A DNA stretch of 64,000 nt from Streptomyces sp. SID9727 (lineage in GTDB: Bacteria > Actinomycetota > Actinomycetes > Streptomycetales > Streptomycetaceae), in contig NZ_JAAGNI010000345.1 of NCBI RefSeq assembly GCF_010550605.1, forward strand, positions 41,410 through 105,409, written 5' to 3'. The position numbers and the translations under genes were made by a program. This document shows positions 19,487 through 28,766 of the stretch, piece by piece. The stretch's first letter is position 1. Each line of letters opens with the position of its first letter. Below the pieces are notes generated by a model. It searched no databases, was not told where the DNA came from, and saw only the letters and a list, made by a program, of their open reading frames with translations.

Positions 19487-19515
19487 ATGTTAACGACACC
19501 ATGTGACCGAAACAA
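19487..19515 (-). promoter_or_regulatory. Promoter and LacI operator of the transporter operon
   Basis: On the minus strand TTGTTT (19510-19515) and TAACAT (19487-19492) are 17 bases apart. A LacI-type site (TGGTGTCGTTAACA, 19488-19501) overlaps the spacer and -10 box. It matches the site at 19600-19613 in 12 of 14 bases. Confidence 0.65.
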
Positions 19516-19585
19516 GAGGTTCTTCCGCCAGGGCTCGAAAAATGGCTCCTGGACAGGGCTTACATGGAGGCATTCGAGAGGTGCC

Positions 19586-19614
19586 TTGTTCCTTCAGCGT
19601 GTTATCGATACCAT
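19586..19614 (+). promoter_or_regulatory. Promoter and LacI operator of the isomerase-ROK-LacI operon
   Basis: TTGTTC (19586-19591) and TACCAT (19609-19614) are 17 bases apart, and TGTTATCGATACCA (19600-19613) overlaps the -10 box. Its centre TATCGATA is a perfect palindrome, as in LacI-family operators. The cognate repressor is probably the LacI protein at 22342. The start of transcription would lie about 30 bases before the GTG at 19651. Confidence 0.65.
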
Positions 19615-19650
19615 TCGCGTGCTTGCCCGGTCCCTTCCTCAGGAGCTTCT

Positions 19651-21363
19651 GTGCACCAGCCCCGTCCTTATGACCGCAACCCGCGGTACGCCGTCACCGG
19701 TGGCGCCGTCGTCGCCGGCTGGGCCGCCGCGGTCGCCGATGTGCCCACGACGCCCACCGTCCTCGCCCTGGACGGCCCCGCCGCACTCGACTGGGAGGAG
19801 GCCGCCGGATCCCTCGCCGCCGCTCTGCGCGCGCGGGGTACACGGGTCGCGCTGTGCGACGTGCGGACCCTCTGGTCGGCCGAGGCGGTCCAGCGGCTCT
19901 GCGTTCCCGACGCGGACGCCGACGCGTTCTTCCTGCCGCTCGCCGAGTTCTCCCTGGACGACCTGTTCGAGACGCCGCCCGTCCGGCCGCGTCCGGACAC
20001 CGGCGTCCTGCTCGTCTACGGGCCGGGCGCCGGGCTCGGCGAGCCCGACCTGCTGTGGTGGGCCGACCTGCCCAAGCGGTACGCGGAAGAGGCCGTCACC
20101 CGCGCCGAACTGCCCCTCGGCGTCAATCTGGGGCGCCCCGGCACCCCCGGTGAGCTGCGCAGCCTCTTCTACACCGACTGGCCCGTCGGCGACCGCCACC
20201 GCGACCGCCTGGCCCCGCGCGTCGACCGCTGGATCGACCTCCAGGGCGAGAACGGCCCGGCCTCGCTGGACGGCGCGTCCGTACGGGCCACCCTGGCCAC
20301 CCTGGCCGCGGGGCCCGTTCGCAGTCGCCCCTTCTTCAACTCCACCGCGTGGGGCGGTCAGTGGGCCGCCCGGGAACTCGGCTTCGAGCCCCGCGACGGC
20401 AACACGGCACTCGGCTACGAGCTGATCGCCCCCGAGGCCGGAATCCTGGTCGGCCAGGACGAGGCGGCCCAGGTGGAACTGCCCTTCCAACTGCTCTGCA
20501 CGCTCCACCCCGAGACGTTCCTCGGCCCGGACGTCCACCGCCGCTTCGGCACGTCCTTCCCGATCCGCTTCGACTACCTCGACACGGTCGGCGGCGGCAA
20601 CCTCTCGCTGCACCTGCACCCCCGGGAGCAGTACATGCGCGAGACCTTCGGGTGGCCCTACACCCAGCACGAGACGTACTACGTCACCGCGTGCGACCCC
20701 GGTGCGAAGGTCTACCTCGGGCTGCGGGACAGTACGGACGTGACAGTCATGCGCGAGGAGGTCGAGGCGTCCGCGGCGGACGGAGTCCCGCTGCGCGTCG
20801 AGGACCATGTGATGACGCACGCGGCGGACACCGGGCAGCTCTACATGATCCCCGCCGGCACCCCGCACGCCTCCGGCGAGGGCAACCTGGTCCTCGAGAT
20901 CAGCGCCACCCCCTACCTCTACTCCCTGCGCTTCTACGACTGGCTGCGCAAGGGCCTCTCCGGCGCCCCGAGGCCCCTCTCCTCCGCCCACGCCTTCGCC
21001 AACCTCGACACCGCACGGCGCGGCGACGACGTCCTCAAGGAACTCGTGCAGGAGCCGAGGACGGTGCGCGAGGGCCGGGGCTGGCGCGAGGAGGTCATCG
21101 GCGCGCTGCCCGAGATGTTCTACGCGGTGCACCGCTTCGTGATCGAGGGGCCGGAGCCCGCCGAGGACGACACCGACGGCCGCTTCCACATCCTCAACGT
21201 CTCCTCGGGCGGCGGCGTCGTCGTGGAGACCGACCGGGGGGACCGGCACGACCTGGCCTTCGCCGAAACCCTCACCGTGCCCGCGAGCGTGGGCGGCTAC
21301 CGGCTGCGCCCTATGGGAAGCGACCCGGTGCACGTGGTGAAGTCCCTGGTGAGCCCGGCATGA
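19651..21363 (+). CDS. Class I phosphomannose-isomerase-like two-domain protein
   Basis: 570 residues. The C-terminal half is a cupin-type phosphomannose isomerase: NLSLHLHPREQYMRE (near residues 316-330) and TQHETYYV supply His/Glu metal ligands, followed by GQLYMIPAGTPHASGEGNLVLEIS. The N-terminal 230 residues resemble a nucleoside-kinase-like fold without an obvious P-loop (PTVLALDGPAALDWEEAAGSL), so this part may be structural. Expected role: mannose-6-phosphate to fructose-6-phosphate. GTG at 19651 has AGGAG five bases upstream; an upstream ATG would lie before the promoter. Its stop overlaps the ROK start. Confidence 0.8.
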   Translation: MHQPRPYDRNPRYAVTGGAVVAGWAAAVADVPTTPTVLALDGPAALDWEEAAGSLAAALRARGTRVALCDVRTLWSAEAVQRLCVPDADADAFFLPLAEFSLDDLFETPPVRPRPDTGVLLVYGPGAGLGEPDLLWWADLPKRYAEEAVTRAELPLGVNLGRPGTPGELRSLFYTDWPVGDRHRDRLAPRVDRWIDLQGENGPASLDGASVRATLATLAAGPVRSRPFFNSTAWGGQWAARELGFEPRDGNTALGYELIAPEAGILVGQDEAAQVELPFQLLCTLHPETFLGPDVHRRFGTSFPIRFDYLDTVGGGNLSLHLHPREQYMRETFGWPYTQHETYYVTACDPGAKVYLGLRDSTDVTVMREEVEASAADGVPLRVEDHVMTHAADTGQLYMIPAGTPHASGEGNLVLEISATPYLYSLRFYDWLRKGLSGAPRPLSSAHAFANLDTARRGDDVLKELVQEPRTVREGRGWREEVIGALPEMFYAVHRFVIEGPEPAEDDTDGRFHILNVSSGGGVVVETDRGDRHDLAFAETLTVPASVGGYRLRPMGSDPVHVVKSLVSPA

Positions 21364-22286
21364 GCCGCGTCCCCGTACTGGAGATCGGCGGCACCCACGT
21401 GACGGCCTCCGTCATCGACACCACGTCCGCGGAGACCGCCCCCCTGGCCGTCGTGCGGCAGCCCGTCCCGGCCGACGCGCCGGCCGATGAGCTCCTGGAC
21501 GCGATCGCCGCCGTCGGTGCCCGGGTCGAGGCTCCGGCGGGCGCCCACTGGGGCGTGGCGATACCCGGCCCGTTCGACTACGAGACCGGGATCGGCCGCT
21601 TCCGCGGCATTGGCAAGTTCGAATCGCTGCACGGAGTCGACGTGGGAGCGGGACTTCTCGTCCGGCTCCCCGGAGGCCCGCGCCGCATCAGCTTCGTCAA
21701 CGACGCCGACGCGTTCGCCCTGGGCGAGTACCGGGCGGGTGCCGCCGCCAGCCGGCGCCGGGTGCTGTGCATCACCCTCGGAACCGGCGTCGGCTCCTCC
21801 TTCCTGCTCGACGGCCGGCCCGTGACCGACGGCCCCGACGTACCGCCCGGCGGCCGTGCCCACCGGCTCACCGCGCACGGACTCCCGCTGGAGGAGGTGG
21901 TTTCGCGACGCGCGATCCGGAGGTTCTACGCCACCGCCGCCGGACTCCCCGGCCACGGGCCCCTCCCCGACGTGCACGACATCGCGGCCTCGGCCCGCAG
22001 CGGCGGGGCGCCCGCCCGGCAGACCATCCGGCACTGCTTCGGCGCCCTGGGACGGGCCCTCGCGCCCTGGTGCGAGCGGTTCCGGCCGGACCTGATGGTC
22101 GTCGGCGGATCCATGGCCGGCTCGTGGGACCTCGTCGGACCCGCCGTCCGCGAGGGCTTCGACGCCTGGGCGGCGGGAGCCGCGCCCCCGGCCCTCACGG
22201 CGCTGCGCCCGGCGGACGCGCCGCTGATCGGTGCCGCCCACTGGGCCCTGTGCGAAGGCGCCGCCGCCCTGCGGACGCCGACCTAG
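21360..22286 (+). CDS. ROK family sugar kinase
   Basis: 308 residues. EIGGTHVTASVID is the N-terminal phosphate-binding motif (a Gly-Gly-Thr form of the usual DxGGT), NDADAFALGEY carries the catalytic-type Asp, and LGTGVGSSFLLDG is the second phosphate motif. The ROK zinc motif CxCGxxGC is missing; GGRAHRLTAHG stands at that place, so this is a divergent member. Likely phosphorylates mannose or a related hexose released by the mannosidases. ATG overlaps the upstream stop (ATGA), so it is translationally coupled to the isomerase-like gene. Confidence 0.8.
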   Translation: MSRVPVLEIGGTHVTASVIDTTSAETAPLAVVRQPVPADAPADELLDAIAAVGARVEAPAGAHWGVAIPGPFDYETGIGRFRGIGKFESLHGVDVGAGLLVRLPGGPRRISFVNDADAFALGEYRAGAAASRRRVLCITLGTGVGSSFLLDGRPVTDGPDVPPGGRAHRLTAHGLPLEEVVSRRAIRRFYATAAGLPGHGPLPDVHDIAASARSGGAPARQTIRHCFGALGRALAPWCERFRPDLMVVGGSMAGSWDLVGPAVREGFDAWAAGAAPPALTALRPADAPLIGAAHWALCEGAAALRTPT

Positions 22287-22341
22287 AATGACCGCGTCAC
22301 CGACCCATACGCCCGTCCACGCACCCGCAGGAGAACCGCTC

Positions 22342-23358
22342 ATGGCTCAGCACCGCTCGGGCGACACCGGCGCCCCGACGATGCGCGACGTGGCCGCGAG
22401 CGCCGGTGTCAGTGCCATGACCGTCTCCCGCGTGCTCAAGGACGACGCCCGGGTCAGCGGCAGTACCCGCGAACGCGTCCTGGCAGCCGTCGAAGCGCTC
22501 GGGTACCGGCGCAACGAGACGGCGCGCAGCCTGCGCCTGGGCGGCAGCGGGATGATCGGGCTGGTCGTCACCAACCTGGCCAACCCGTTCTACTCCCGCC
22601 TGGCGCTCGGCGTGCAGGAGGTGGCGTCCGAACACGGCCTGCGGGTCCTGCTGAGCAACACCGCCGAGCAGGTCGACAGGGAGCGCGGCCTCGTCGAGGA
22701 CCTGGCGGGGCGTCAGGTCGACGGCATGATCGTGGTTCCGGCCGGCAGCAGCCACCGGCACCTCGCCCCCGCGGCGCTGCGTGGCATGCCGATCGTCCTG
22801 GCGTCCAGGCCACCCGCCGGAATGGACGCCGACTGCGTTCTGGTCGACGACTTCGGCGGCGCCGAACAGGCCGTGGGACAACTGATCGCGGACGGCCACC
22901 GCCGCATCGCCTTCCTGGGCAACCCGCCCGCCCTGTACACCGGCGCAGAACGGTTCCGCGGTTACTGGGCGGCCCACGAAGCGGCCGAACTCGAGCCGTC
23001 CGAGAGCCATGTGCGGCGCGGCCTCACCGACGTACCCACCGCCGAGGCCGCCGCACGCGCGCTCCTCGACGCCCCCGACCCGCCGACGGCGCTCTTCTGC
23101 ACCAACAACCGGCTCACCCAGGGGGCCATCCGCGCCGTGCACGGACGCGGCCGTCCCGTCGCACTCGCGGGGTTCGACGACTTCGACCTGGCCGACGTCC
23201 TCGGCCTGCCCCTGACCATCGTCTCCTACGACGCCGACGAGATCGGCCGACGGGCGGGCCAGATGCTCATCGACCGGATCAACGGCTCGTCCGCCGAGCC
23301 GATCCCCGCCCGCAGAACCGTCGTGCCCACCCGCGTCATCCGCTACGGGACGCGCTGA
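22342..23358 (+). CDS. LacI family transcriptional repressor
   Basis: 338 residues. The N-terminal helix-turn-helix and hinge read TMRDVAASAGVSAMTVSRVLKDDARVSGSTRERV, followed by a periplasmic-binding-protein-like sensor (IGLVVTNLANPFYSRLALGVQE, GFDDFDLADVL, TIVSYDADEIGRRAGQML). ATG at 22342 is preceded by AGGAGA. It lies between the ROK kinase and the second mannosidase gene in the rightward operon, and is the likely binder of the two operators at 19488-19501 and 19600-19613, controlling mannan uptake and degradation. Confidence 0.93.
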   Translation: MAQHRSGDTGAPTMRDVAASAGVSAMTVSRVLKDDARVSGSTRERVLAAVEALGYRRNETARSLRLGGSGMIGLVVTNLANPFYSRLALGVQEVASEHGLRVLLSNTAEQVDRERGLVEDLAGRQVDGMIVVPAGSSHRHLAPAALRGMPIVLASRPPAGMDADCVLVDDFGGAEQAVGQLIADGHRRIAFLGNPPALYTGAERFRGYWAAHEAAELEPSESHVRRGLTDVPTAEAAARALLDAPDPPTALFCTNNRLTQGAIRAVHGRGRPVALAGFDDFDLADVLGLPLTIVSYDADEIGRRAGQMLIDRINGSSAEPIPARRTVVPTRVIRYGTR

Positions 23359-23428
23359 CCCGGACGTCACCGCCGCTTCCACGGCACCGGTCTGCCCTTC
23401 TGCCCCCGCACATTCCCCCGGAGCACCC

Positions 23429-26400
23429 ATGCACCACGACCGCATCGTCACCGAACGCCGAGTGGCCCGCGTACTCGATCTGCGCCTGAGGCCCGCCGTG
23501 TACCGCGAGAGCATCCCCCTCGACATCGCCAGGTGGAAGGTTCCCGGCGAGCCCGTACCCGTGTCCGAGGGGATCGACGCGCCCTACGAGCCGGTCCGCA
23601 CCGGCGCACCGTGGGGCCCCGCCTGGTCCACCACCTGGTTCCGGATCAGCGGCACCGTCCCCGCCGGATGGGCCGGGCAGCGCGTCGAAGCGGTCCTGGA
23701 CCTCGGCTTCGGCGCCACCCAGCCAGGCTTCTCCGCCGAAGGGCTCGTGTACCGGCCCGACGGCAGCCCGGTCAAGGCGCTGAACCCCCGCAACGCCTGG
23801 CTGCCGATCACCGAACGCGCCGAGGGGGGAGAGCGGTTCGTCTATTACATCGAGGCAGCGGCCAACCCGGTCATCTTCGATTCCGGAAGCGGCGGCGACC
23901 CCTTCGTCCCCACCCCGGCCGGCGGGGTCCCCTCCTGGCTGAGCGGCGAGACCGCACCGGAGACACCGCTCTACCGCCTGAACCGGATGGACCTCGCCGT
24001 CTTCGACCCCACTGTCTGGGAACTCGTACAGGACCTGGACGTCCTGTCCGGGCTGATGCACCAGCTGCCCGAGGACTCCACCCGGCGCTGGCAGCTGGTG
24101 CACGCCGTGGACCGCGCACTGGACGCGATCGATCTCCAGGACATCGGCGGCACCGCGGCGCGAGCGCGTGACGCACTCGCCCCCGCGCTCGCCTCGCCAG
24201 CGCACGCGGGGGCGCACCGCGTCTCCGCCGTGGGACACGCGCACATCGACACCGCCTGGCTCTGGCCCGTACGGGAAACCGTCCGCAAGGCGGCCAGGAC
24301 CGTCTCCAACGTCACCGCCCTGATGGACGACCACCCGGGGTTCCGCTTCGTCATGTCCCAGGCCCAGCAGCTCGCCTGGCTCAAGGAGCAGCGGCCCGAG
24401 GTGTTCGCCCGCGTCGTGGAGAAAGTGCGCACGGGGCAGTTCATCCCCACCGGCAGCCTCTGGATCGAACCCGACACCAACCTCTCCGGCGGCGAGTCCC
24501 TGGTACGCCAGTTCGTCCACGGCAAGCGCTTCTACCTGGAGGAGTTCGGGGTCGAGACCGAGGACATGTGGTTGCCCGACACCTTCGGGTACAACGCGGC
24601 CCTTCCCCAGCTCATGAAGCTGGCCGGCATCAAGTGGTTCCTCACCCAGAAGATCTCCTGGAACGCGACCAACCCCTTCCCGCACCACACCTTCTGGTGG
24701 GAGGGCATCGACGGAACCCGCATCTTCAGCCATTTCCCGCCTGTCGACAGCTACAACGGAGACCTCTCCGGCGCCGACATCGGACACACCGAGCGGAACT
24801 TCCGCGACAAGGGACCGGCCAACCGCTCCCTGGTGCCCTTCGGCTACGGGGACGGAGGCGGCGGCCCCACCCGCGAGATGCTGGCCCGCGCCCGCAGGCT
24901 GGAGAACCTGGAGGGGTCGGCCCGTATCGAGGTGGAGGGCCCCGCGGAGTTCTTCACGAAGGCGCAGGCGGAGTACGCCGACGCCCCCGTATGGTCGGGC
25001 GAGCTGTACCTGGAACTGCACCGCGGCACCCTCACCAGCCAACTCGCCACCAAGCAGGGCAACCGGCGCAGCGAACACCTGCTCCGGGAGGCCGAGTTGT
25101 GGTCGGCGACGGCGGCACTGCGGACCGGTCTGCCCTACCCGTACGAGCTGCTCGACCGGGTGTGGAAGACGGTACTGCTCCACCAGTTCCACGACATCCT
25201 GCCCGGTAGCTCGATCGCCTGGGTGCACCGGGAGGCCGAGGCGGCCTACGCCGAAACCGCCCGGGAACTCGGCGAGGTCATCGACTCCGCGCAACGCACC
25301 CTCGCGGCATCCGGCGTGGAGGCGGCGGGCGGCGAAACCGTGTTCAACGCCGCCCCGCACACCCGGGACGGCATCCCCGCGCTCGGGGCAGCCCGCCGCG
25401 AGCGGGCCGCGCGTCCGGTCGAACCCGGCCCCGCCCGAGCCGGCGGATTCGTCCTGGACAACGGCCTCGTACGCGTCACGGTGGATGCCCGCGGTCTGAT
25501 CACCTCCGCCTGCGACCTGACCGCCGGACGCGAGGCACTCGCTCCCGGCACGGTCGGGAACCTCCTCCAACTGCACCAGGACTTCCCGAACCAGTGGGAC
25601 GCCTGGGACGTCGACTCCTTCTACCGCAACACCGTCCGCGACCTGACCGAGGCGGACGAGGTCGCCGCCGTGCCCGGAGGCGTCCGGGTGGTCCGTAGCT
25701 TCAACTCCTCCCGCATCACCCAGGTGCTGCGCCTCGGCGAAGGCAGCCGCCGCCTCGACGTCGAGACCGACGTCGACTGGCGGGAGTGCGAGAAGATCCT
25801 CAAGGCCGCCTTCCCGCTCGACCTGCGGGCGGCGGAGTCGAGCGCCGAGATCCCCTTCGGCCATGTCCGGCGCCCCACCCACACCAACACCTCGTGGGAC
25901 AGCGCACGCTTCGAGATCTGCGCCCACCGCTACCTGCACGTCGAGGAACCGGGCTGGGGCGCGGCCCTCGTGAACGACTCCAGTTACGGCCACGACGTCA
26001 CGCGGGACATACGCCCCGACGGTGGAACCACCACGACCGTGCGGCTCTCGCTCCTGCGCGCCCCCCTCTTCCCGGACCCCGACTGCGACCGCGGCGCACA
26101 TCGCCTGCGCTACGGCCTGGTCATCGGCGCCGGGCTGCGGGACGCCGTCCGCGAGGGCTACCACTTCAACCTCCCAGAACGCGCCGTCCCCGGTGGCGCG
26201 CCCGTCGAACCCCTGGTCCGGCTGGCCGGCGAGACCACGGCCGACGTCGTCATCGAGACCGTCAAACTCGCCGACGACCGCTCGGGCCGCGTCGTCGTCC
26301 GCCTCTACGAATCCGCGGGCGGCCGCGCGCGGACCACGCTCAGGGCCGGCTTCCCCCTGGCCGGCGCACAGATCACGGACCTGCTGGAACGGGCACTGAC

Positions 26401-26494
26401 GGACGAGCCCGCGCCGGCCGTGGAGGGCCGGGACGTCCATCTCACCTTGCGTCCGTTCCAGATCCTGACCCTCTGCCTGACACCGGGCGAATGA
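23429..26494 (+). CDS. Alpha-mannosidase, GH38
   Basis: 1021 residues, standard length. An N-terminal beta domain (residues 1-260) precedes the catalytic domain: VGHAHIDTAWLWP (zinc ligands, His270-Asp274) and MWLPDTFGYNAALPQ with nucleophile Asp384. The C-terminal all-beta part includes HDVTR, TTTTVRLSLLRAP and the closing LTLRPFQILTL. No signal peptide, so it acts in the cytoplasm on imported manno-oligosaccharides. It is the last gene of the rightward operon, 70 bases after lacI. A close paralogue is cut by the right end of the window (62880-64000). Confidence 0.93.
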   Translation: MHHDRIVTERRVARVLDLRLRPAVYRESIPLDIARWKVPGEPVPVSEGIDAPYEPVRTGAPWGPAWSTTWFRISGTVPAGWAGQRVEAVLDLGFGATQPGFSAEGLVYRPDGSPVKALNPRNAWLPITERAEGGERFVYYIEAAANPVIFDSGSGGDPFVPTPAGGVPSWLSGETAPETPLYRLNRMDLAVFDPTVWELVQDLDVLSGLMHQLPEDSTRRWQLVHAVDRALDAIDLQDIGGTAARARDALAPALASPAHAGAHRVSAVGHAHIDTAWLWPVRETVRKAARTVSNVTALMDDHPGFRFVMSQAQQLAWLKEQRPEVFARVVEKVRTGQFIPTGSLWIEPDTNLSGGESLVRQFVHGKRFYLEEFGVETEDMWLPDTFGYNAALPQLMKLAGIKWFLTQKISWNATNPFPHHTFWWEGIDGTRIFSHFPPVDSYNGDLSGADIGHTERNFRDKGPANRSLVPFGYGDGGGGPTREMLARARRLENLEGSARIEVEGPAEFFTKAQAEYADAPVWSGELYLELHRGTLTSQLATKQGNRRSEHLLREAELWSATAALRTGLPYPYELLDRVWKTVLLHQFHDILPGSSIAWVHREAEAAYAETARELGEVIDSAQRTLAASGVEAAGGETVFNAAPHTRDGIPALGAARRERAARPVEPGPARAGGFVLDNGLVRVTVDARGLITSACDLTAGREALAPGTVGNLLQLHQDFPNQWDAWDVDSFYRNTVRDLTEADEVAAVPGGVRVVRSFNSSRITQVLRLGEGSRRLDVETDVDWRECEKILKAAFPLDLRAAESSAEIPFGHVRRPTHTNTSWDSARFEICAHRYLHVEEPGWGAALVNDSSYGHDVTRDIRPDGGTTTTVRLSLLRAPLFPDPDCDRGAHRLRYGLVIGAGLRDAVREGYHFNLPERAVPGGAPVEPLVRLAGETTADVVIETVKLADDRSGRVVVRLYESAGGRARTTLRAGFPLAGAQITDLLERALTDEPAPAVEGRDVHLTLRPFQILTLCLTPGE

Positions 26495-26535
26495 CGGGCG
26501 CGGCGAGTCGTGTACGCGGTCATTAGGATCCCCGC

Positions 26536-27789
26536 ATGGAGATCGAAGCCGACATCGCGGCGCTCACGGGCGACCTGAACAGCGACGACCCGGAACGTGT
26601 GGCCGCGGCGGTCGAGCAGGTGGCGGCTCAGGGCGAGCGTGTGCTACCAGGGTTGCTGGGCGGGCTGGGCGCACCCCACTCGGCCCAGCGACTCACGGCG
26701 TACGGAGACGTGCTGAGCCGCATCGGACCGCCTGCCTTCGACGCCGTACTCGCGGCGGAACGCGACGGGGAGCTGGACGGATGGCTCAGGGCCCGGCTGC
26801 TCCGCGTCTTCGACGAGCGCTGTGCCGGGCGGTACGCGGCGCTGGCCCTCGACCCCGACCGTTGGGTGGCGGACGGTGGTTTCGAGGGACTGCTCAGGCT
26901 GCGCGTGGACTCCGAGGCCGGGCTGCGGGCCCTGGTGGAGAGGGCCGGCCGGGGAGGCGACTTCTACGGTCCGGCCGGTGAGTACGCCCGCGCCATGCTG
27001 GACGCCTTCGCGCCGCGCCTGCGGGAGCTGTGCCGGGACCGGACGGCGTCCCGGCCGGTTCGGCGCGGTGCGCTCGGGCTGCTGATCGAGGGCGGTGGTC
27101 TGGACGCGCTCGACGCACGCGACCGCGCGCTGGTGGAACGCCTGGTACGGGTGAAGCTCCCGGGCAGCGTCCGCGCGGTGCCGGACACGCAGCTCAGTGC
27201 CTGGTGGCTGGCCGTGCCGGGGACAACGTACGAGGGCGTCTTCGAAGCGCTGGGCCTGCATGACCCGCGCCCGGTGACGGTCCAGGCAGGGGTGGCGGCA
27301 GCGATGTGCGAGGCGATACCGAGCCCCGTCCCGGAGGACCCGTCCCGGGGCGTCAGCCGTGCCTTCGTGACGCCGGAACTCGACGGCTGGCGGCTGGTGT
27401 TCGGCCAGTTCCGCCAGCTCGTCGGCTACGACGACTGGAACGACATGGTCGAGACGGTGGAGCGCGTCAGTGCCGTGTGCGGCAAGGCCCAGCTCTTCTT
27501 CGTGGACGACGCGGGCGGCGCGGACATCTGGTTCGCGGCCGAGGACGGCCGGATGGTCGGGCAGTACGCGGGGGAGGACGACCTGGAGGAGGACGACCTG
27601 GAGGAGGACGAGGACCCCGACGAGGACCCCGATGACATCACCGGCGGCGTCCGTGAGGCGTGCGGGAAGCTGTCGGTCGACCTGGACCTGGTGGGCGTGT
27701 TCGACACGGTCGTACGGGGCCACGGGTGGCTGGCGGTCACCGCACCGGACAGGGGACACGGACAGTTCCCGGGCCTACTGCCGGTCTGA
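26536..27789 (+). CDS. Hypothetical protein with HEAT-like helices and acidic repeat
   Basis: 417 residues, no family recognised. The first 290 residues are helical and repetitive (VAAAVEQVAAQGERVLPGLL, LLRLRVDSEAGLRALVERA, RRGALGLLIEGGGLDAL), like a HEAT-type array. A segment WRLVFGQFRQLVGYDDWNDMVETVERVS resembles the immunity/SMI-type or DUF6461-type C-terminal modules of other actinobacterial proteins but is not assignable. Residues about 346-366 are very acidic (EDDLEEDDLEEDEDPDEDPDD), encoded by 15-bp and 12-bp direct repeats at 27570-27631. Stands alone, 41 bases after the mannosidase gene. Confidence 0.65.
   Translation: MEIEADIAALTGDLNSDDPERVAAAVEQVAAQGERVLPGLLGGLGAPHSAQRLTAYGDVLSRIGPPAFDAVLAAERDGELDGWLRARLLRVFDERCAGRYAALALDPDRWVADGGFEGLLRLRVDSEAGLRALVERAGRGGDFYGPAGEYARAMLDAFAPRLRELCRDRTASRPVRRGALGLLIEGGGLDALDARDRALVERLVRVKLPGSVRAVPDTQLSAWWLAVPGTTYEGVFEALGLHDPRPVTVQAGVAAAMCEAIPSPVPEDPSRGVSRAFVTPELDGWRLVFGQFRQLVGYDDWNDMVETVERVSAVCGKAQLFFVDDAGGADIWFAAEDGRMVGQYAGEDDLEEDDLEEDEDPDEDPDDITGGVREACGKLSVDLDLVGVFDTVVRGHGWLAVTAPDRGHGQFPGLLPV
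27570..27631 (+). repeat. In-frame tandem repeats encoding an acidic tract
   Basis: Two 15-base units ending GAGGACGACCTG (27570-27584, 27585-27599) are followed by two GACGAGGACCCC units (27608-27631). All unit lengths are multiples of three, so expansion keeps the frame of the hypothetical gene. Confidence 0.7.
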
Positions 27790-27939
27790 CCACCCGGATC
27801 CTCGCCCTCGGCCTCGCCGTTCTCCCGGTACTCGTCCACTCCCCGGGCAGAGGGTGACCGGCGTAGCGGTTCCTGCCGCGTCAGTGCCCCGGTCGGGGGT
27901 AGGCGTGAGAGGCAGACGTCGAACCGTTGGAGGGACATC

Positions 27940-28362
27940 ATGAGGGAATCACTGCGCGCGGTCGGCTGGGCGCGGTCGTTGCCTCTGCACAGCGAGGTCA
28001 AGGTGGCGCGGGAGTGGGCACGCGGCCACCTGGAGGCCCTGCCGTGGGCGGGCGACGCCCCGCACGTCATCGATGACGTGCTGCTCACCGTTTCGGAGCT
28101 GGTCACCAACGCACATGTGCACGCCGGCAGCAGCGCGCAGCTGGTGATGACCTGGGACGAGTGTTGCCTGCACGTCGCCGTGCACGACTCCTCGACGACA
28201 CTGCCCACGCCGCAGCCGCCGAGCTTCGAAAGGCCGGGCGGCCGCGGCATGTTCCTCGTCGCCGCCTTGGCCGACGACTGGGAGGCCCACCCCTGCAACG
28301 ACGGCAAAATGGTGATCGCCTGCTTCCGCCCGCCCGTGGCCGGCCGGCGGGACGGTGCGTGA
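27940..28362 (+). CDS. Anti-sigma-factor-like HATPase
   Basis: 140 residues, one GHKL ATPase domain of the RsbW-like type abundant in Streptomyces. The N-box reads VSELVTNAHVHAG, the G1 box VAVHDSS, and the G2 box GGRGMFLVAALADDW. Such proteins bind or phosphorylate anti-anti-sigma factors, but most copies are orphans, as here: no sigma factor or STAS gene is adjacent. GGAGGG precedes the ATG at 27940. Confidence 0.88.
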   Translation: MRESLRAVGWARSLPLHSEVKVAREWARGHLEALPWAGDAPHVIDDVLLTVSELVTNAHVHAGSSAQLVMTWDECCLHVAVHDSSTTLPTPQPPSFERPGGRGMFLVAALADDWEAHPCNDGKMVIACFRPPVAGRRDGA

Positions 28363-28532
28363 CGCCGCGCAAGGGGCGGTCGACGTCGGCGAACGCATCG
28401 CCGTCGTCGGCGCGGGCGCTCGGCGCCGTGTGGAGCGGTGACGGCACCGGGCGCTGCGCATCCGCGCCGCCCCGCCCGGTCCAGAACCTTCGAAAGCCGT
28501 GACAGGGCGGGTCGGCGCGGCAGGCCGTCGGG

Positions 28533-28766
28533 TCAGCTGCCCGCCAGGACGGAGTCGTCCAGGGGCCGGGCGCCGGGCAACTGGTGCCGGGCGGCGATCA
28601 GCGCCGCGTCGATGTCCCGGGTGCCGGTGCACACGCACAGGGTGTAGGCGATGTCGTCCATGCGCTGCCGCACCTCCGCGCTGTCCGCTTCCGCGGCGCC
28701 CACGGCCAGGAGGGCCTCGTAGTTCTCGATCAGGTCCCGCAGCACCGCGGGGTGGGCCATCAACAT
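28533..28766 (-). CDS. DUF5133 family protein
   Basis: 77 residues. The sequence MLMAHPAVLRDLIENYEALLA and the later YTLCVCTGTRDIDAALIAARHQLPG fit the short DUF5133 family of streptomycetes. ATG at 28766 follows AAAGG; an upstream in-frame codon at 28793 lies before that site. Role unknown; often found near regulators or biosynthetic genes. Confidence 0.75.
   Translation of the reverse strand: MLMAHPAVLRDLIENYEALLAVGAAEADSAEVRQRMDDIAYTLCVCTGTRDIDAALIAARHQLPGARPLDDSVLAGS

Noticed and set aside
23336..26440. 1034-codon open frame opposite the second mannosidase gene
   Set aside because: It is fully antisense to a gene with clear catalytic motifs, and its Gly/Val/Asp-rich composition is that of an antisense shadow.
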